A stretch of DNA of 64,000 bases, taken from positions 15,235,001-15,299,000 of the forward strand of contig CM060899.1 in the NCBI GenBank assembly GCA_030762935.1, read 5' to 3'. How positions within the stretch are numbered: the stretch's first letter is position 1; each line of letters begins with the position of its first letter. Shown one piece after another: positions 23,770 to 35,759 of the stretch. The notes below the pieces were generated by a model. That model had not been told where the DNA came from. It saw only the letters and a list, made by a program, of their open reading frames with translations, and did not search any database. The stretch is from Hymenopus coronatus (lineage: Eukaryota; Arthropoda; Insecta; Mantodea; Hymenopodidae). A program made the translations under genes and the position numbers.

Positions 23770-24838
23770 AAATGGAAAGGCGTTTCTGCATATTTGGCTG
23801 TGCTGATCGGTTGAGTATATTTTTCTTGGCCGTCGGACTAGCACTTTGTTCAGGAGCACGGCCCTGCCGCTTAGGCACTGGCCGTCTGGCAGTGAGAGCA
23901 GAATCCTTCTGGTCCATCTCCTCAACAAGGGAGAATTTCGGTTCGAGAACCGAAGAGGATTTACGCAGAGGAGAAGGGGGACTTTTCTTTCCCTTAGATG
24001 TTTTGGAAGGGGACTTTAAATTCTCTTTAAGAAGTCAGTTCGGACATATTTTGTCTTAAAGGCTTTTGTTACTCAACAGTTACGGCTGACTTACTGCCCG
24101 AGGTCGAAGATTTGGATGACTCTTTCTCAGGAGTAGACCTTACAAATGTGGAAGAGGCAGATTGTGACGCCAACGTAGACGTAGATACTGTGGGCCTGGT
24201 TAGTAGTCTGGCTGCGAGAGTCTTATCTGCAATCGCGGTGCTGTTGATATCGCAGGTCTGCGTTGCGATTTCCCGCTTAGGTACTGGCTTAGCTACAACC
24301 GAGCTGTAAGTACCAGACCATGGAGGGATGGCGGATGCACAGGAGTTTCCCGGCTTCCGGGAAGGACACCTCCCTCACCCGGATCTCCTGGATCGCTCTC
24401 TCCTTTTCAAAACGGGGACAGTTGCGGGAACTGGATGGTTGCTCACCACCGCTGATAACACAACATGGAGACGATGTGCAACCTCCATCGTGCGTGACAT
24501 TTCCATAGTTGGCACACATAGGCCGACCATTACAAAATTCGCTAGTATGTCCAGTAGCAGCGCAATGGGTTCGGGATATAAGGCCTTACCTCGATGGCTC
24601 CGTACCCTGCCTTAATACCTTGAGGGAGATCTACCCGTTCAAAGGTAAGGAACAGGGCATGGGTAGGCACAAATTCACCATTAACTTTCCGCTGAATCCT
24701 ACACACAGAGGTAACGCCTTGCGCTGCTAGCTCCTCCCGAATCTCATTGGACAAACCACCGGACTCAGACTACTTCTTTTCCGCACATTAAAGTGTTTTT
24801 TTTTGTTTTTTTGTTTGGTTTTGTTCGCCATAAAAATG
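23770..24838 (-). pseudogene. LINE-C ORF1 relic (gag-like)
   Basis: Two readable pieces remain. About 24754-24542 has VDLPQGIKAGY and VRPYIPNPLRC. About 24519-24289 has SSSRNCPRFEKERAIQEIRV and VSFPEAGKLL. Both are hallmarks of ORF1 proteins with CCHC knuckles. A deletion or frameshift between them removes part of the knuckle array. Confidence 0.8.
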
Positions 24839-25274
24839 GTGATAAATTTCATCCCTCAATGCTCCCCACCCACCACGGAGCCTAATGAGGGGTGACAGGG
24901 CTGCTCAGGGGATATAACAGGCTCGCCATCCCACTTACCCAGGAGTGATATAATACCTAGTCCTGGCCGGTTGACTAGAGGTGGGTTAGTCCCTAGCCTC
25001 CTATTTAGGTGAAGCAGAAACCAAAGTGGTTTATTAGGCAGCGCACCCTCCCCAGTTACTGGAAATCAGAAGCTGAGGCTCAGGTACACAACCCTCAACC
25101 AACCAGGACAGTCCTTTCCATCGATTCGGGTCTCCACGTACGGCCTACACGTGGGTGGGCATTTTAACCTACTAACTCCCTCACCACTCAAAGATTGCCC
25201 ACAGAGGGAGTCATGGTTGGCTTGGGAACCTCCAGGTGTAGCAAATCCTTACTTGCCGTAATAGGCCCCTGGGG

Positions 25275-25600
25275 AGACACACACATACACCGTCACTGTT
25301 ATAGACAGCGTCTTATTCATAACTCGCGCTCGCTCGCTCATTCTCTCTCTCACACACACACATACACCATCTCTGTTACTGAGAGTGTCTTATTCATGTC
25401 GCTTTCTCACACATACATACACCTTCAATGTTACAGTGCCTCTTGTTCATTTCTCTCTTTGTTACACATATACATACATACACACACACACACCGCTACT
25501 GTTACACATACTATCTCATACTCACACTTTCTCTTTCTCTCTCCCATATACACACACACACACACACACACATTATAACTGTTATGTACTTTCTTTCATT
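25275..25600 (+). repeat. Minisatellite right of LINE-C
   Basis: Unit cores near 25288, 25366, 25420 and 25492 (CACCGTCACTGTTATAGACA and variants) are separated by CT- and CA-rich runs. They have the same orientation and family as 15380-16018 and 19797-19897. Long frames across it are low-complexity artefacts. Confidence 0.85.
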
Positions 25601-25775
25601 GCTGTCATTATTGCTCACATATTGTGTGTGTGTAATGCATCGTTAAAATATTAGAAGGTATTTGTGTTTTTAAAAATATACTAACATGATCTCAACATCT
25701 CCAGATGCAGACAAATGGTATTTCTACATTTTGAATTTATTTCCCTTTAAAGTCCCGTAATGATTTCAATCCTTG

Positions 25776-25990
25776 CTTTTACTTCTCTTGTACATAGGGT
25801 ATAGAGGATGCGCTGTAATGCACTAAGAAATTCAATAGCTAGATTTCACCAGAAATGCATATTTTAGGATCCCCTCAATACAAAGAAGCATTTTCAGAAA
25901 ATGGTCCGTTATGTATGGACAGCATAGTTCAAAAATGAAAAGACCGTTAAAAAATAGATTTCACCTAATTTACCCGACTTATTCAGTGTC
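25776..25990 (+). repeat. Partial copy of the 0.9-kb repeat family
   Basis: TACATAGGGTATAGAGGA, AGATTTCACCAGAAATGCAT and GTTCAAAAATGAAAAGACCG match the first third of 14388-15290. The copy then breaks off. A direct duplication of TTTCACCTAATTTACCCGA follows at about 25961 and 26099. Confidence 0.65.
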
Positions 25991-26556
25991 TTCACTATAG
26001 ACTTATTTGATAAACTGCTTCAACAATGTGTGTCTTATGGCTCAAAAACAATGAGAACAGCCTGCCCTTCTTTCTGTGTTATTTGTACGCAGCTTATGTT
26101 TCACCTAATTTACCCGAGTGCGTCAGACTTCACTACAGACTTATTGCAGTACAATGTGAGTAATAAAATTCCAGTGTTTAATCTCTGTTTTCATTTATTT
26201 AATAACTTCCAACATAAGACAAGGGTCTCACTCTTGGTCTTAGTAACCAGTGTTTTATTTGCTACATTTTTATGCATTCATGTAATAAAATAAATCCATC
26301 ATAATCCTGGAGTAAAATGAGATAATTTTGAAAATGTGACGTCAGAACGCCAGCAATTTTTCTAAGTTCAAAAGTTCACCAATGGGCATGCAAATCTGGT
26401 TGACCATAGTAATGATTTTTGTTTCGCAAATGTGCGACAGTATTTTTTATATTGGTGTACCAATTTTAAAATATCCTAAGGCAATCTATTTACAAGACAG
26501 CTTTCAATAACGATACAAAATTTATTCTTTCAATAGAAAACCTCATTTATTATAGT

Positions 26557-26752
26557 CCTGATTGCCCACTTTTACAACATAAGTACTGCAGGAAATGACA
26601 CTAAAGCATATGATATAAGGAATGAAGATGGAGCACCAGCAGAATGTGATGGTGGGGGAAACTAAACAAAACCATCCCTCTGCTGCTTTGTATACCCTAA
26701 ATCCCCTCTTGATGAGAGGCAAGTGGTCTAACTGCTGTGCCACGATGTGACA
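26557..26752 (-). mobile_element. SINE family 1 copy, degenerate
   Basis: GATGGAGCACCAGCAGAATG, GATGGTGGGGGAAAC and GAGAGGCAAGTGGTCTAAC (plus-strand reading) match the family in order. The B-box region has been deleted. Confidence 0.75.
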
Positions 26753-26759
26753 AAAACCT

Positions 26760-27127
26760 CATATTTATAGATAAAATGTGTACTTCTGTGAACAAATAGT
26801 GCAAATTACAAGAGCATAATTGCAGATCAAAATAACTTAAGTGTTGATCATCAGCAAAATTTGCACTAAGAGTTTAAATACAAGGAATTTTTAAGCTTTA
26901 TACACTATAAATTAATTTATTTATACAAAGTTTTGTAAAGATATAAATTTGAACAGGAGCATACTCAATCTGAGAAATTTAAATTTTCAGTTACAATGTT
27001 TTGCACTGCTGTCATTGCAATATGAAAGAGCAAAATGGTTGACTGCGCATAGTGTCAACATGAAATTTGAAAGTTACATTATTTGTGAGTTATATGAATA
27101 GTGTGTGCATTTAAATACGTGTGGCTC

Positions 27128-27129
<2 letters not shown>
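26760..27129. other. Gene-free stretch
   Basis: AT-rich sequence. Nothing was recognised. Confidence 0.4.

Positions 27130-27162
<33 letters not shown>
27130..27162 (+). repeat. (GT)n microsatellite
   Basis: About 16 GT units. Confidence 0.95.
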
Positions 27163-27164
<2 letters not shown>

Positions 27165-27570
27165 ATATAAGAAATAGCACATGTGATGCCTTTAAGATAT
27201 TCAAACTGTTAAATAGAGCTTTATTGCTGCGGCTTTGATTGTAATGAGGAATTTGTGAAAGAAGGCGAGATAACCCTCTATTAGTATTACATGAACGCCC
27301 ACTTGCTATTTCCAAGCACTTACTGATTAGTTATTTACACATTTTAAAATAGAATACTATATGTGCATGTTTTTCTCCGGTGCTCAGCTCCCTAGTCTTT
27401 ATTCTGTATATTTCACACAATTTCAGAAGAAGAGCCAGGTGACCACTATCAGACATGAAGTATGCTATACGCTCTGATGTATAGTGGCTTCAATGCTTAG
27501 ATTTCATTTGTCCTGCAAAGCCCAGAGTTCACTCATGTGCATGTGTGCTGTGTTTTGTTTAATAATTCAG

Positions 27571-27664
27571 CTAGTTCAGATTGAATCAGATAACCTGTTC
27601 TCCATAATGACTGAAGACCTCAAGAAAAAAACTTTCTTTGGTTGGCAACATTGCAGAAAGACAG
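27571..27664 (+). other. Weak 94-bp exon candidate
   Basis: The segment is bounded by TTTAATAATTCAG (AG ends 27570) and ACAG|GTATTG (GT at 27665). It reads open as LVQIESDNLFSIMTEDL and onward. Its end phase does not match the ZNF-2 acceptor at 32161, so it could only be an untranslated or unrelated exon. The surrounding 90-codon frame shows no family resemblance. Confidence 0.15.
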
Positions 27665-27829
27665 GTATTGGACTCTCTTTTTCCCCTGGCCATCATTTCT
27701 CTGTAAAACCAGCACCCAAGAAAAAGTGTGCACATAATACTTCATCTGTGAGCTGAAAACAATTTAAGTAAGTATTTATGAGCAACATAGATTTATGCAT
27801 TAAGAGTGGTAGCATTTAGTTGAAGTTGG

Positions 27830-30100
27830 TTTATAACCTTGAATTAAATATTCTCTGCAGTTTCCCTAAAGAAAGAACCAAAAGGAAAAATTGGATAAAG
27901 AAATAAAAGGATAGAATTTTGTTTCTTTGATTTATCCTAACCACTTTAGTGAAGAATGCTTTAATAGGGAAAAATCTGAAGGCATGTAGTTGAAAGCAAA
28001 ACATAGCCAAGAATTTGGGTGCCCCTAGCCTCAAAAGGTAAACAAAGGGGTCTGTGAATCTGAAACCCCAATAGTCCATAGAGTTTAACAATCTGTTCAA
28101 TAGCAATGTTTTAACTACATTGTTTATGCTGCACTACAAATTGGTATTAGTTTGCCCATATAAGTCATGTCCCAATGGGCAGGTGGTTAATATGACTTTG
28201 TTTGAGCAAATCTTGTGCTAAATGACATCCTTTTTCATTCAGGATTACATTGTATACTCTTTTTGCTTGAATCGGTAAATAATTAATAAAATATGGGTAC
28301 TCACAGTTTAAAATAAAACCAATGTGTTAAATTAGTAGCTGTCGTTTCCTAATATATTTAATATTAATATTTTACAATGTATATCATAACTTTATGGCCT
28401 CTAGATGCTCAGCTTTAAATAATGAGGTATGTTTCAGTGCTTGAATGCTTTATGTTAGCTTGTGTAACAAATGAAAACTGTTACCTGAAAGTCAACATAT
28501 GGCAACTTCCATATGAGAGTAAACTTCTTCCAAAGTATGTTACTCCTTTCAGACACTCTCAGAATAAATGACTACAGAAATAAATGTTTGAGAATACTGT
28601 CATTTATCTTGTTATTACGCAGGAATAGTGAAAGTATAAGTTAGAATTTATGTTTACTTATTTCTTGGAGTTCTGTTAAATGCACTATAATACCATATCG
28701 TATTTGCACAAACATATTTTGATATGATCATGATTATCTAGATTATGTTGATAATCTTGATAAAGAAAACAATGATTACATAGGTGATATTGACAAAGAA
28801 AACACAGGAATGTGACAGTCAGTACAGTATGGGAAAAGCCAGATTAATGCGGTAGTTTGTAAAGATGATATCCATATGGTTCTTACAACAGAGATCAAGG
28901 AATATTTATGTATTGCCAAGGATCTTCTAATTCAGTTTGAAAGTTTTGGAGATCTATCTCCAACTCACAATGAAAATTAAGTACAATGTAAACATAAGGC
29001 TAGATATGATTTGTAATAGAATCGTTCACAATGAATCGTGTGAACATAAAAATAAACATTGACTTAAATGTAAACTTATTAGAAGCTTGCAAGATCAAGC
29101 TTTCAAGTCTGCCTTTGTCAAACATAGGAGACTAGCCAAACAGGGAGCGATCATGATTTATTGTGCCATCTCACATTTGCTGTAGCCATTTACTTGTTGA
29201 TTCACTAATTCCATTTGTATATAAGATCACAGACCAGGGAATCACTGGGATGGCCACGAAAATCTCAAACACAAAAACTGTGAATATTGTTGATGTTTTA
29301 GTGTGTATTTAACCTCTTTTAATTAGGTAGCTAGCCCGTCTTCATTTTGATAGGTACATGACTTTTTTCTTTTGGATGCACACTTCACAGACCACGATAT
29401 TAGCCAAGTTGATTAACAGCCTCTTGCGATGGCTGTTTATGTATGTATTTGTCAATGAGAATGACAACATAAGTATGAAAGATGAACATTGTACAATGTG
29501 TACTTACAACAATTCAGGTTAAGTTAATATTTAATTTTCCTTGTGAATGGTCCCTTACAACAAAACTCAGGCAAGAATTCAGTGGTATTACTCCAACTGA
29601 ATTTATGTGCCCTGTGAGTGTTTCATAGCTGAACATTTCCAGTTTTTGAAGGCAATCTTATAAGCTTCACTATACTGTTGCTGGTCATATTCATTTATCA
29701 GGTTGTTAGACGCAAGTTTCATAAATCTGCCTAAAATGAATGATGTTCAGAAAATAAAGGGTAGTTGCTTATACAATTGTAGGTCACAATTTAAATGGCC
29801 TACTACATGCACTGAGAACATACTTATGATGATTAAGAACATTGTTTCCAAATAATTTGAAGGTGCTCTTAATAGATTTATTATGGCTCAAAGCGTTAAA
29901 CTTGAGTGTCATTTTATTTGTGGCATTTCTGTTTAAATCCAGCATCTTTAGATCATGCTTTTAATACTTTATACTGTAGGTAAATAAAAGAGTAAACTGT
30001 TATGGAACTCTCCAATGTTACAGAAGGAAGGTATATTAAAGCTCCATATTATGAAAGTATATATTATAAGGGAACATCTTAACCCAAAATGGAAATGGAG
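27830..30100. other. Gene-free AT-rich stretch
   Basis: No gene, RNA or named repeat was recognised. Short frames here are of the length expected by chance. Confidence 0.45.
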
Positions 30101-30104
30101 TTTT

Positions 30105-30310
30105 ATTTAGGACACTTTTATCTCTTCAGCATCTCATTCTTAGTTGAGCTTAAAAGGCTGTTTAATTTTGCTCAGAGGCCTCTTTATCAGTCTTTAGGAT
30201 CTTTAACACACTACCAACATCTTTTCTTCCCTTTGAAGGAAACCATGCCAAAAATCCCAGTCCTGGATTGAACTAGGATCCTAATGCTGGACACTTTGTG
30301 TTGCTTCTGT
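30105..30310 (-). mobile_element. SINE family 2 copy, degenerate
   Basis: CAGCATCTCATTCT, TTTTGCTCAGAGGCCTC, AACCATGCC and GGATTGAACTAGGATC (plus-strand reading) follow the order of the better copies at 31175 and 63581. The head is badly worn. Confidence 0.7.
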
Positions 30311-31174
30311 TAATCTTAGCCATATTGTGGTTGTGACAGAAATACTAGTAAACAATGGCTTATTAAGCACCTTTCAATTGTGTCTCAAGATTCACATTAA
30401 GTGTATTTAAGGAACATAGATGAATAATAACTAGTTAGTTGTTATTGTTATTATTATTATCGTCATCAATTAATTAAAAGTGGTAGCTATAACATATTGC
30501 AACATATCTAGAATAAATTAAACACTTTCCACTATACAGATACAGTTGAACTGTCAATATAAAACACTATATTGGCTCAATTTTATGTAAACCCTTGTTG
30601 GAATCATTATCGATTCAAGGCTCAATGATAGTTCTATCTATTTGTTGTGCTTCATCTATTAGTTTTGTGATTATCATTTACTTTCTTCCTTCATAAAACT
30701 GTGATCCAAAGTTTTTTCATTGCGTGAGTCATCACTCAGTATTGACATAGTTTTTCAGATGTTCTTGTAATTAACATATTTTATAAATAATATGAATCTA
30801 AAGCCTAAATACATAAAAACCAACAACATTATCAACAGTAACTACAAAGTTCAATAATAAATAATGTGAAGCTTGCAAAAGCAACTTGACACAGGTGATA
30901 GAGATCAAACCGAAGCACATGGTTGGAAATAGTCAGATAATTCAGCAAGCCCCTTCCATCTCCCATTTCATCTGTGTGATCAAATACTCAGAATGCTCCC
31001 GTGTTATTGGTTTAGGAAGACCAATAGTCACAGCTTTTCATCTGTGTTTTAGCAAGTATAGCAACTTAACTGCTACCTATCAAATGCAATGTTACAGTGA
31101 CGGATTTTATGTTGAGTCACCACATTTCACCCTTTATCTTGTCTCCATGTTCCTATGTATTGGTAATTCTGTAA

Positions 31175-31435
31175 AAAAATGAAATTAAATGGCCCGTTAT
31201 TTATGGACGCTCTTTAACTGCAGTGGTTCTCAGCATCCCATTCTAAACTGGGTGTGAAAGACTGCTTAATTTTGCTCAGAGGCCTCTATCAGGCTTGAGG
31301 TTCTTTTACGTGCCGTAAATGTACGACACGGCACCTTCCGAAGGAAGCCATGCTAAGGATTTTTACACCCGAAAAAACCCATCGTCCTCTGCCGGGTTTG
31401 AACCCGCAACCTTGGGTATATGAAGTCAGCATGAA
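31175..31435 (-). mobile_element. SINE family 2 copy
   Basis: A well-preserved copy with its tRNA-like head at the right end. The B box GGGTTTGAACCCG and the anticodon-arm-like GTATATGAAGTCAGCATG are present. Its body matches the 63581 copy in reverse, including CAGAGGCCTCTATCAGGCTT and CCATGCTAAGGATTTTTACA. Confidence 0.85.
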
Positions 31436-31499
31436 TTGAGAAACTAGTCCGAATTCTGTAAGATATTACCCTTTTGAAAGATTATATATCTACAGATAG

Positions 31500-32160
31500 A
31501 AATGTTGCTTTGTGTACAATGTAATTTTTAATTTATTTACCTGAGTTTGGGAACAGCCTCCTGTCTTCCACGTTTAATATTTATATTTCATCATAAATAC
31601 ACAAAGTGAGGCCTAACAAAAACAAATTTTAGAAATATGTCCATCTTAGGTCTGAAAAACAAAGGAAAATGTATTTACTTTGTAATGTTCAGTTGCAGTT
31701 CATTTGTTACTTGTCAAGTCAGAGTAATAGTGTGGATTTCCATTACAAGATCCATTCAATGTGTTGCATGCTGATATGTTGAAGGATCACTAGTTAACAA
31801 AATTGTTATCAACATAATCATACAGAAATTGCTTGCAAAACTACTTGCAATAAATTGTGCAATTCTCAGATAGTGTAACAGATATTGTTTGTTCTGTCAC
31901 AAATATTGACTAGCTTTAATGTTAACTTCTTCATTTGAAGGATTTTATTATATATGGAATGATATTATTGACTAGCAAAGTTGATTCAGTGTAATGATAA
32001 ACAATATTGCATTAAGTGAAAAACTGCTGTTGATTGAATGTTACTTCTTTCTGAACAAATACTTATCATTAATAAATAGAGATCCTGTGTGAGATTTAAT
32101 TCCCCTTAACAAACTCAAATGATATTGTACTTAATAATGCTAAACCCATCAACATTTCAG
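31500..32160. other. Gene-free stretch before ZNF-2
   Basis: Presumed intron that ends in a splice acceptor (ATCAACATTTCAG, AG at 32159-32160). No clear match to the ZNF-1 or ZNF-3 5' flanks was found. Confidence 0.45.
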
Positions 32161-33565
32161 GTTGTGCGCAGCAGCTGTTTCTGGAAATAACAGTGATAAA
32201 TTACCATTACTCTCTGCTAATTACTCAGGAAGTCACATAAGCTTCTATAATGGAAATGATTGTTCTCAATTTGAAAATAAGGCAAATGTCATAGAAATTC
32301 CAATTGTAGAAGGGCTTTCTCGTTCAAAAGAATCTGGTAAATCTATTAATGAAGGGGAAATGTACAGCAGGAATTTATACTTGGAAAAAAAGAATTCCAC
32401 ACAAGTGTAACATTTGTAAGAAGAGGTTTACTCAGTTGTCAAGTTTGAAAAGGCATATTTTGCTTCATGAGGGTAAGAAGCCACACCAATGTAAAACATG
32501 TGGTAATAGCTTTAATAATTTGTCAAATTTGAAAAGGCATAGTTTTATTCATGAGGGTAAAAAGCCATACCAATGTACAACTTGTGAAACGAGATTTACT
32601 CAGTTGTCAGATTTGAAAAGACATAGTTTGATTCATGTGAGTATGAAGCCACACCAATGTACAAATTGTGAGAAGAGATTCACTCGGTTGTCAAATTTAA
32701 AAGGCATAATTTTATTCATAGGGATAAGAAGCCACACTAATGCACAAATTGTGATAAAAGGTTTGCTCATTTGTCATAGTTGAAAACTCATAATTTGATT
32801 CACAATGCTAAGAAGTCACACCAATGTCCAATTTATTATAACAAATTTACTTGGTTGTCATCTTTGAAATCTCACAATTTCATGCACGAGGTTAAAAAGC
32901 CACTCCAGTGTGCAACTTGTGATAAGAGCTTCACTTGGTTGTGAGAATTGAAAAGACATAATTTGATCCATGAGGGTAACAAGCCATATCAATGTGCAAC
33001 TTGTGGTAACAGCTTTACTGGTTTGTCAGGTTTGAAAGTACATTATTTGATTCTTGAGGGTAAGAAGTCATACCACTGTACAACTTGTGATATGAGATTT
33101 ACTCAGTTCTCACATTTAAAAACACATAATTTGATTCATAATGCTAAGAAGTCACAAGAATGTGCAACATGTGATAAGAGATTTACTCGGTTGGCAGATT
33201 TAAAAATACATAATTTGATTCATGAGGGTAAGAGGCCACACCAATGTACAACTTGTGATAAAAGATTTACACAGTTGTCGTATTTGAAGAAACATATATT
33301 GATTCATGAGTGTAGGTCACACCAGTGTGCAACTTGTGATAGGAGATTTACTCGGTTGTCAGATTTGAAAACACATAATTTGATTCATGAGGGTAAAAAG
33401 TCACACCAATGTACAATTTGTGATAAGAGATTTATTTGGTTGTCAGATTTGAAAAGACATAATTTAATTCATGAGGGCAAAAAGTCGCACCAATGTAAAG
33501 CTTGTGATAAGAGGTTTACCCAGTTGTCACATTTGAAAAGACATAATATAAAGTGTAATATTTGA
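32161..33565 (+). pseudogene. ZNF-2: broken poly-C2H2 zinc-finger exon
   Basis: The exon starts at 32161 (G|TTGTGC) in the same phase as ZNF-1 and ZNF-3. About 75 residues of non-finger leader are followed by about 14 finger units. The units are of the type CTTCDKRFTQLSDLKRHNLIHEGKKPHQC, a different subfamily from ZNF-1/3. It is broken in several places: a one-base shift at the A7 run near 32386, and a lost base near 32698. In the finger frame there are in-frame stops near 32739, 32779 and 32942. Units before 32690 and after 32950 are otherwise intact. In unit 'GLKVHYLIL' (about 33053) the last His is replaced by Leu. Unless the breaks are assembly errors, no full protein is made. A short frame of about 200 residues (32948-33565) with seven fingers survives. 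Confidence 0.85.
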
Positions 33566-33849
33566 AAGCCAAAGGCTACATTTCTTATACAGGAAGACAC
33601 TAAAATCTGTTTCCATTTCATCAATTCAGTTTTTTGTAGGTAAATCTTGAGGCTATGCAGGAATAAAATGAATTATAGGATACTGTTGATGTAAGAACAA
33701 CGTTTTTGCATTATTTCATTTAAAATGGAAGTATGACGTAGCGATAATCAAGAGTTGTTCATGACTTTCGAACAAGATTTCCTATAGCACCATTATTAAC
33801 TTGATAACATTTGTGGAAACTTAACATAAATTTGAAATAATGAGGGAGC

Positions 33850-34723
33850 CTTACAAATGCTTTGAGATCTGGTTGACCACATCATGCCTGAAATGAAGAA
33901 AATTCTCAGTTAGTGGCTCAGACATTTTTAGCAAGACGTCTGTGCAATTGGGCACATCTCGAAGGGGCCTGCAGAGAATCCTAAAAAACATAAAATTCAA
34001 ATCTTTTTGCCCAAAATTACTTCATGCATTGCATGAAGATGACCACGAGAGAAGACTTGGGTTCTGTGAGTTGTTTTAACATGCAGTGAAGCAGATCATA
34101 TTTTTTGATGGTGAATTTTCTGGAGAGACGTGGCAAGTTTGAAACTAAATGAACATGTGAATGCCATAATTATGTTTATTGGTATGACACAAACCCCCAT
34201 GAGGTAATAGAGAAATAACTCAATGTTCCAGGTATTATTTTCTGGGGAAGAATTTAAGGTATCAAATAAATAGGACCTTATTTTTTTGAAGGTACAGCTT
34301 ATTTAGAGATTCTGCAGATCTTTGCAGTACCCAAGATGGAAAACAACCACATTCTAAATTTCAATTGGCAACAAGATGTAGCTCCACAACATTTTACACT
34401 GATTGCTCAAACATTTTTTAAATAACACATTCAAAGAATGAATTGGATGCCTAGGGATCTGTGATTAGCCTCCATATTCTTGTTAATTGATGCCATGTGA
34501 TTTCAGTCTGTGGGGGTTTCTAAAGGATATATTTTCCGTATCGCCAAGGAACTTAGATGAGCTAAGAATGTTCATTGAAAATGCATTTCATACCATTAAT
34601 GAAGATAAACATTTAGTGTGCCATATTTGTAAGTCAGTTGCAATGCATTGCCTGAAATTTATTGAGAAGGAGGCAGACAATTGGAACAAAGATGAATGTG
34701 TTTATGTGTTACACCAAATTTAA
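33850..34723 (+). pseudogene. Tc1/mariner-type transposase relic
   Basis: A decayed DDE transposase. The pieces WQQDVAPQHFTLIAQTFF (about 34365-34420), MPCDFSLWGFLKDIF (34487-34531) and AFHTINED follow the order of the catalytic core of this superfamily. The order is the second Asp region, then 'PDLxPCDFxLWGFLK', then the C-terminal tail. The N-terminal half is only faintly readable with many stops. Terminal repeats were not found. It lies just 3' of ZNF-2. Confidence 0.7.
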
Positions 34724-35529
34724 AATTATGTCTGTATATTATATGTTCAAATAAAAAGAAATATGTATCCTTGTTATGTCTTGATGTATGGGGAAACTGA
34801 GTTTAGAATGCATACCTAGAAGCAGCACAGTTATAAAGAGACATTTTGAGCACTTTTTAATTTGAAACAACTAAATACACATAATATTTAATCATAGTTC
34901 CATTGAAATTTACTGATATAATTTCATGCATAGGACTAAACTTATGAGGTGTTCAACTGTAAGGAATGAGTTGTGTGAATTTTTAAGTGGGTGCAGTCAT
35001 GCACATAGCTCAGAGTACCATGAAATAAAGAAATTAATTAACTCAGATTTGTTATCAATACTAATGATGGAATTGTAAAGTGTACTTTAGGATAAACAAC
35101 TCCTCTTCATTATTCAAATATTTAGTATTACATAAATTATTAAACTTCATTTAGGTTTTTGAAAATAGTTAAAATTTGAATATTTTTCATGATTCATTAA
35201 TTACATCTTCAGCTCTTAGCTACTTGTTCCCATGTTGATTAATATGGTTATGGTTAATGTACCAAGTACTGATTTTTTGCACCATATGTTCTGTTTCTTA
35301 GAAACAAATGAATTGTTTTATAAAATCATTTCCCACATTTCTCTAATTTATTTGAAGAGAACAGATTATTTCACCTGGAACAGTATATTAATCTGCCTCA
35401 CCCTTATTTACTGCTCGTAGTTGGATATCCTCCCCATATTTTAGGCACCCTTGTAAGACTTACAAGCAGATGCCTAGAGGTCAGAAGCCTGTCATTGAAC
35501 CAATAGCATAAACTACAGAATGGAGAACC
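34724..35529. other. Gene-free AT-rich stretch
   Basis: Nothing was recognised. Confidence 0.4.
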
Positions 35530-35759
35530 CGGAATGAGTGGTCACTTGTAGGCAGGTATAAAGGTAAGGAAATGGATGATAGGAAAGATGATGATGGAGC
35601 AATTGGTGGAATTAGTTGCAGGGGAAACCAGAGTATCCAGCGAAAACCTACCCAGACAGCACCGCACACATCACAAATCCCACTTGAGGGCACTTGGGAT
35701 TAAACCCAGGCTGCCTAGGTGGTAGGCCAGCAATTTAACTAATGGGCCACAGTGCCGCC
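35530..35759 (-). mobile_element. SINE family 1 copy, degenerate
   Basis: GATGATGATGGAGCAATTGG, GCAGGGGAAACCAGAGTA, GGGATTAAACCCAGG (B box, plus-strand reading) and GCCACAGTGCCGCC (5' head) match the family. It is older than the 44833 copy. Confidence 0.8.

Larger units (their letters stand above)
19898..25274 (-). mobile_element. LINE-C: near-complete two-ORF LINE with RNase H, dead
   Basis: Read on the minus strand it has the shared 5' UTR (25274 to about 24840) and ORF1 (about 24838-23770). ORF2 (23745 to about 20300) holds APE endonuclease, reverse transcriptase and RNase H. A ~370-bp 3' UTR ends near 19898. Both ends abut (CA)n/(GT)n sequence of one minisatellite array. That gives insertion into a CA repeat with no obvious deletion. 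It is the only one of the three LINEs here with a 3' end. Stops and frameshifts throughout make it inactive. The 3' end carries GTGAGCGCCCCTACA-like sequence, of a kind I recall from arthropod LINE tails. Confidence 0.85.

Noticed and set aside
27484..27756. 90-codon frame as a gene
   Set aside because: No family resemblance. The splice-like borders inside it do not match the next exon's phase. Kept only as a weak exon candidate.
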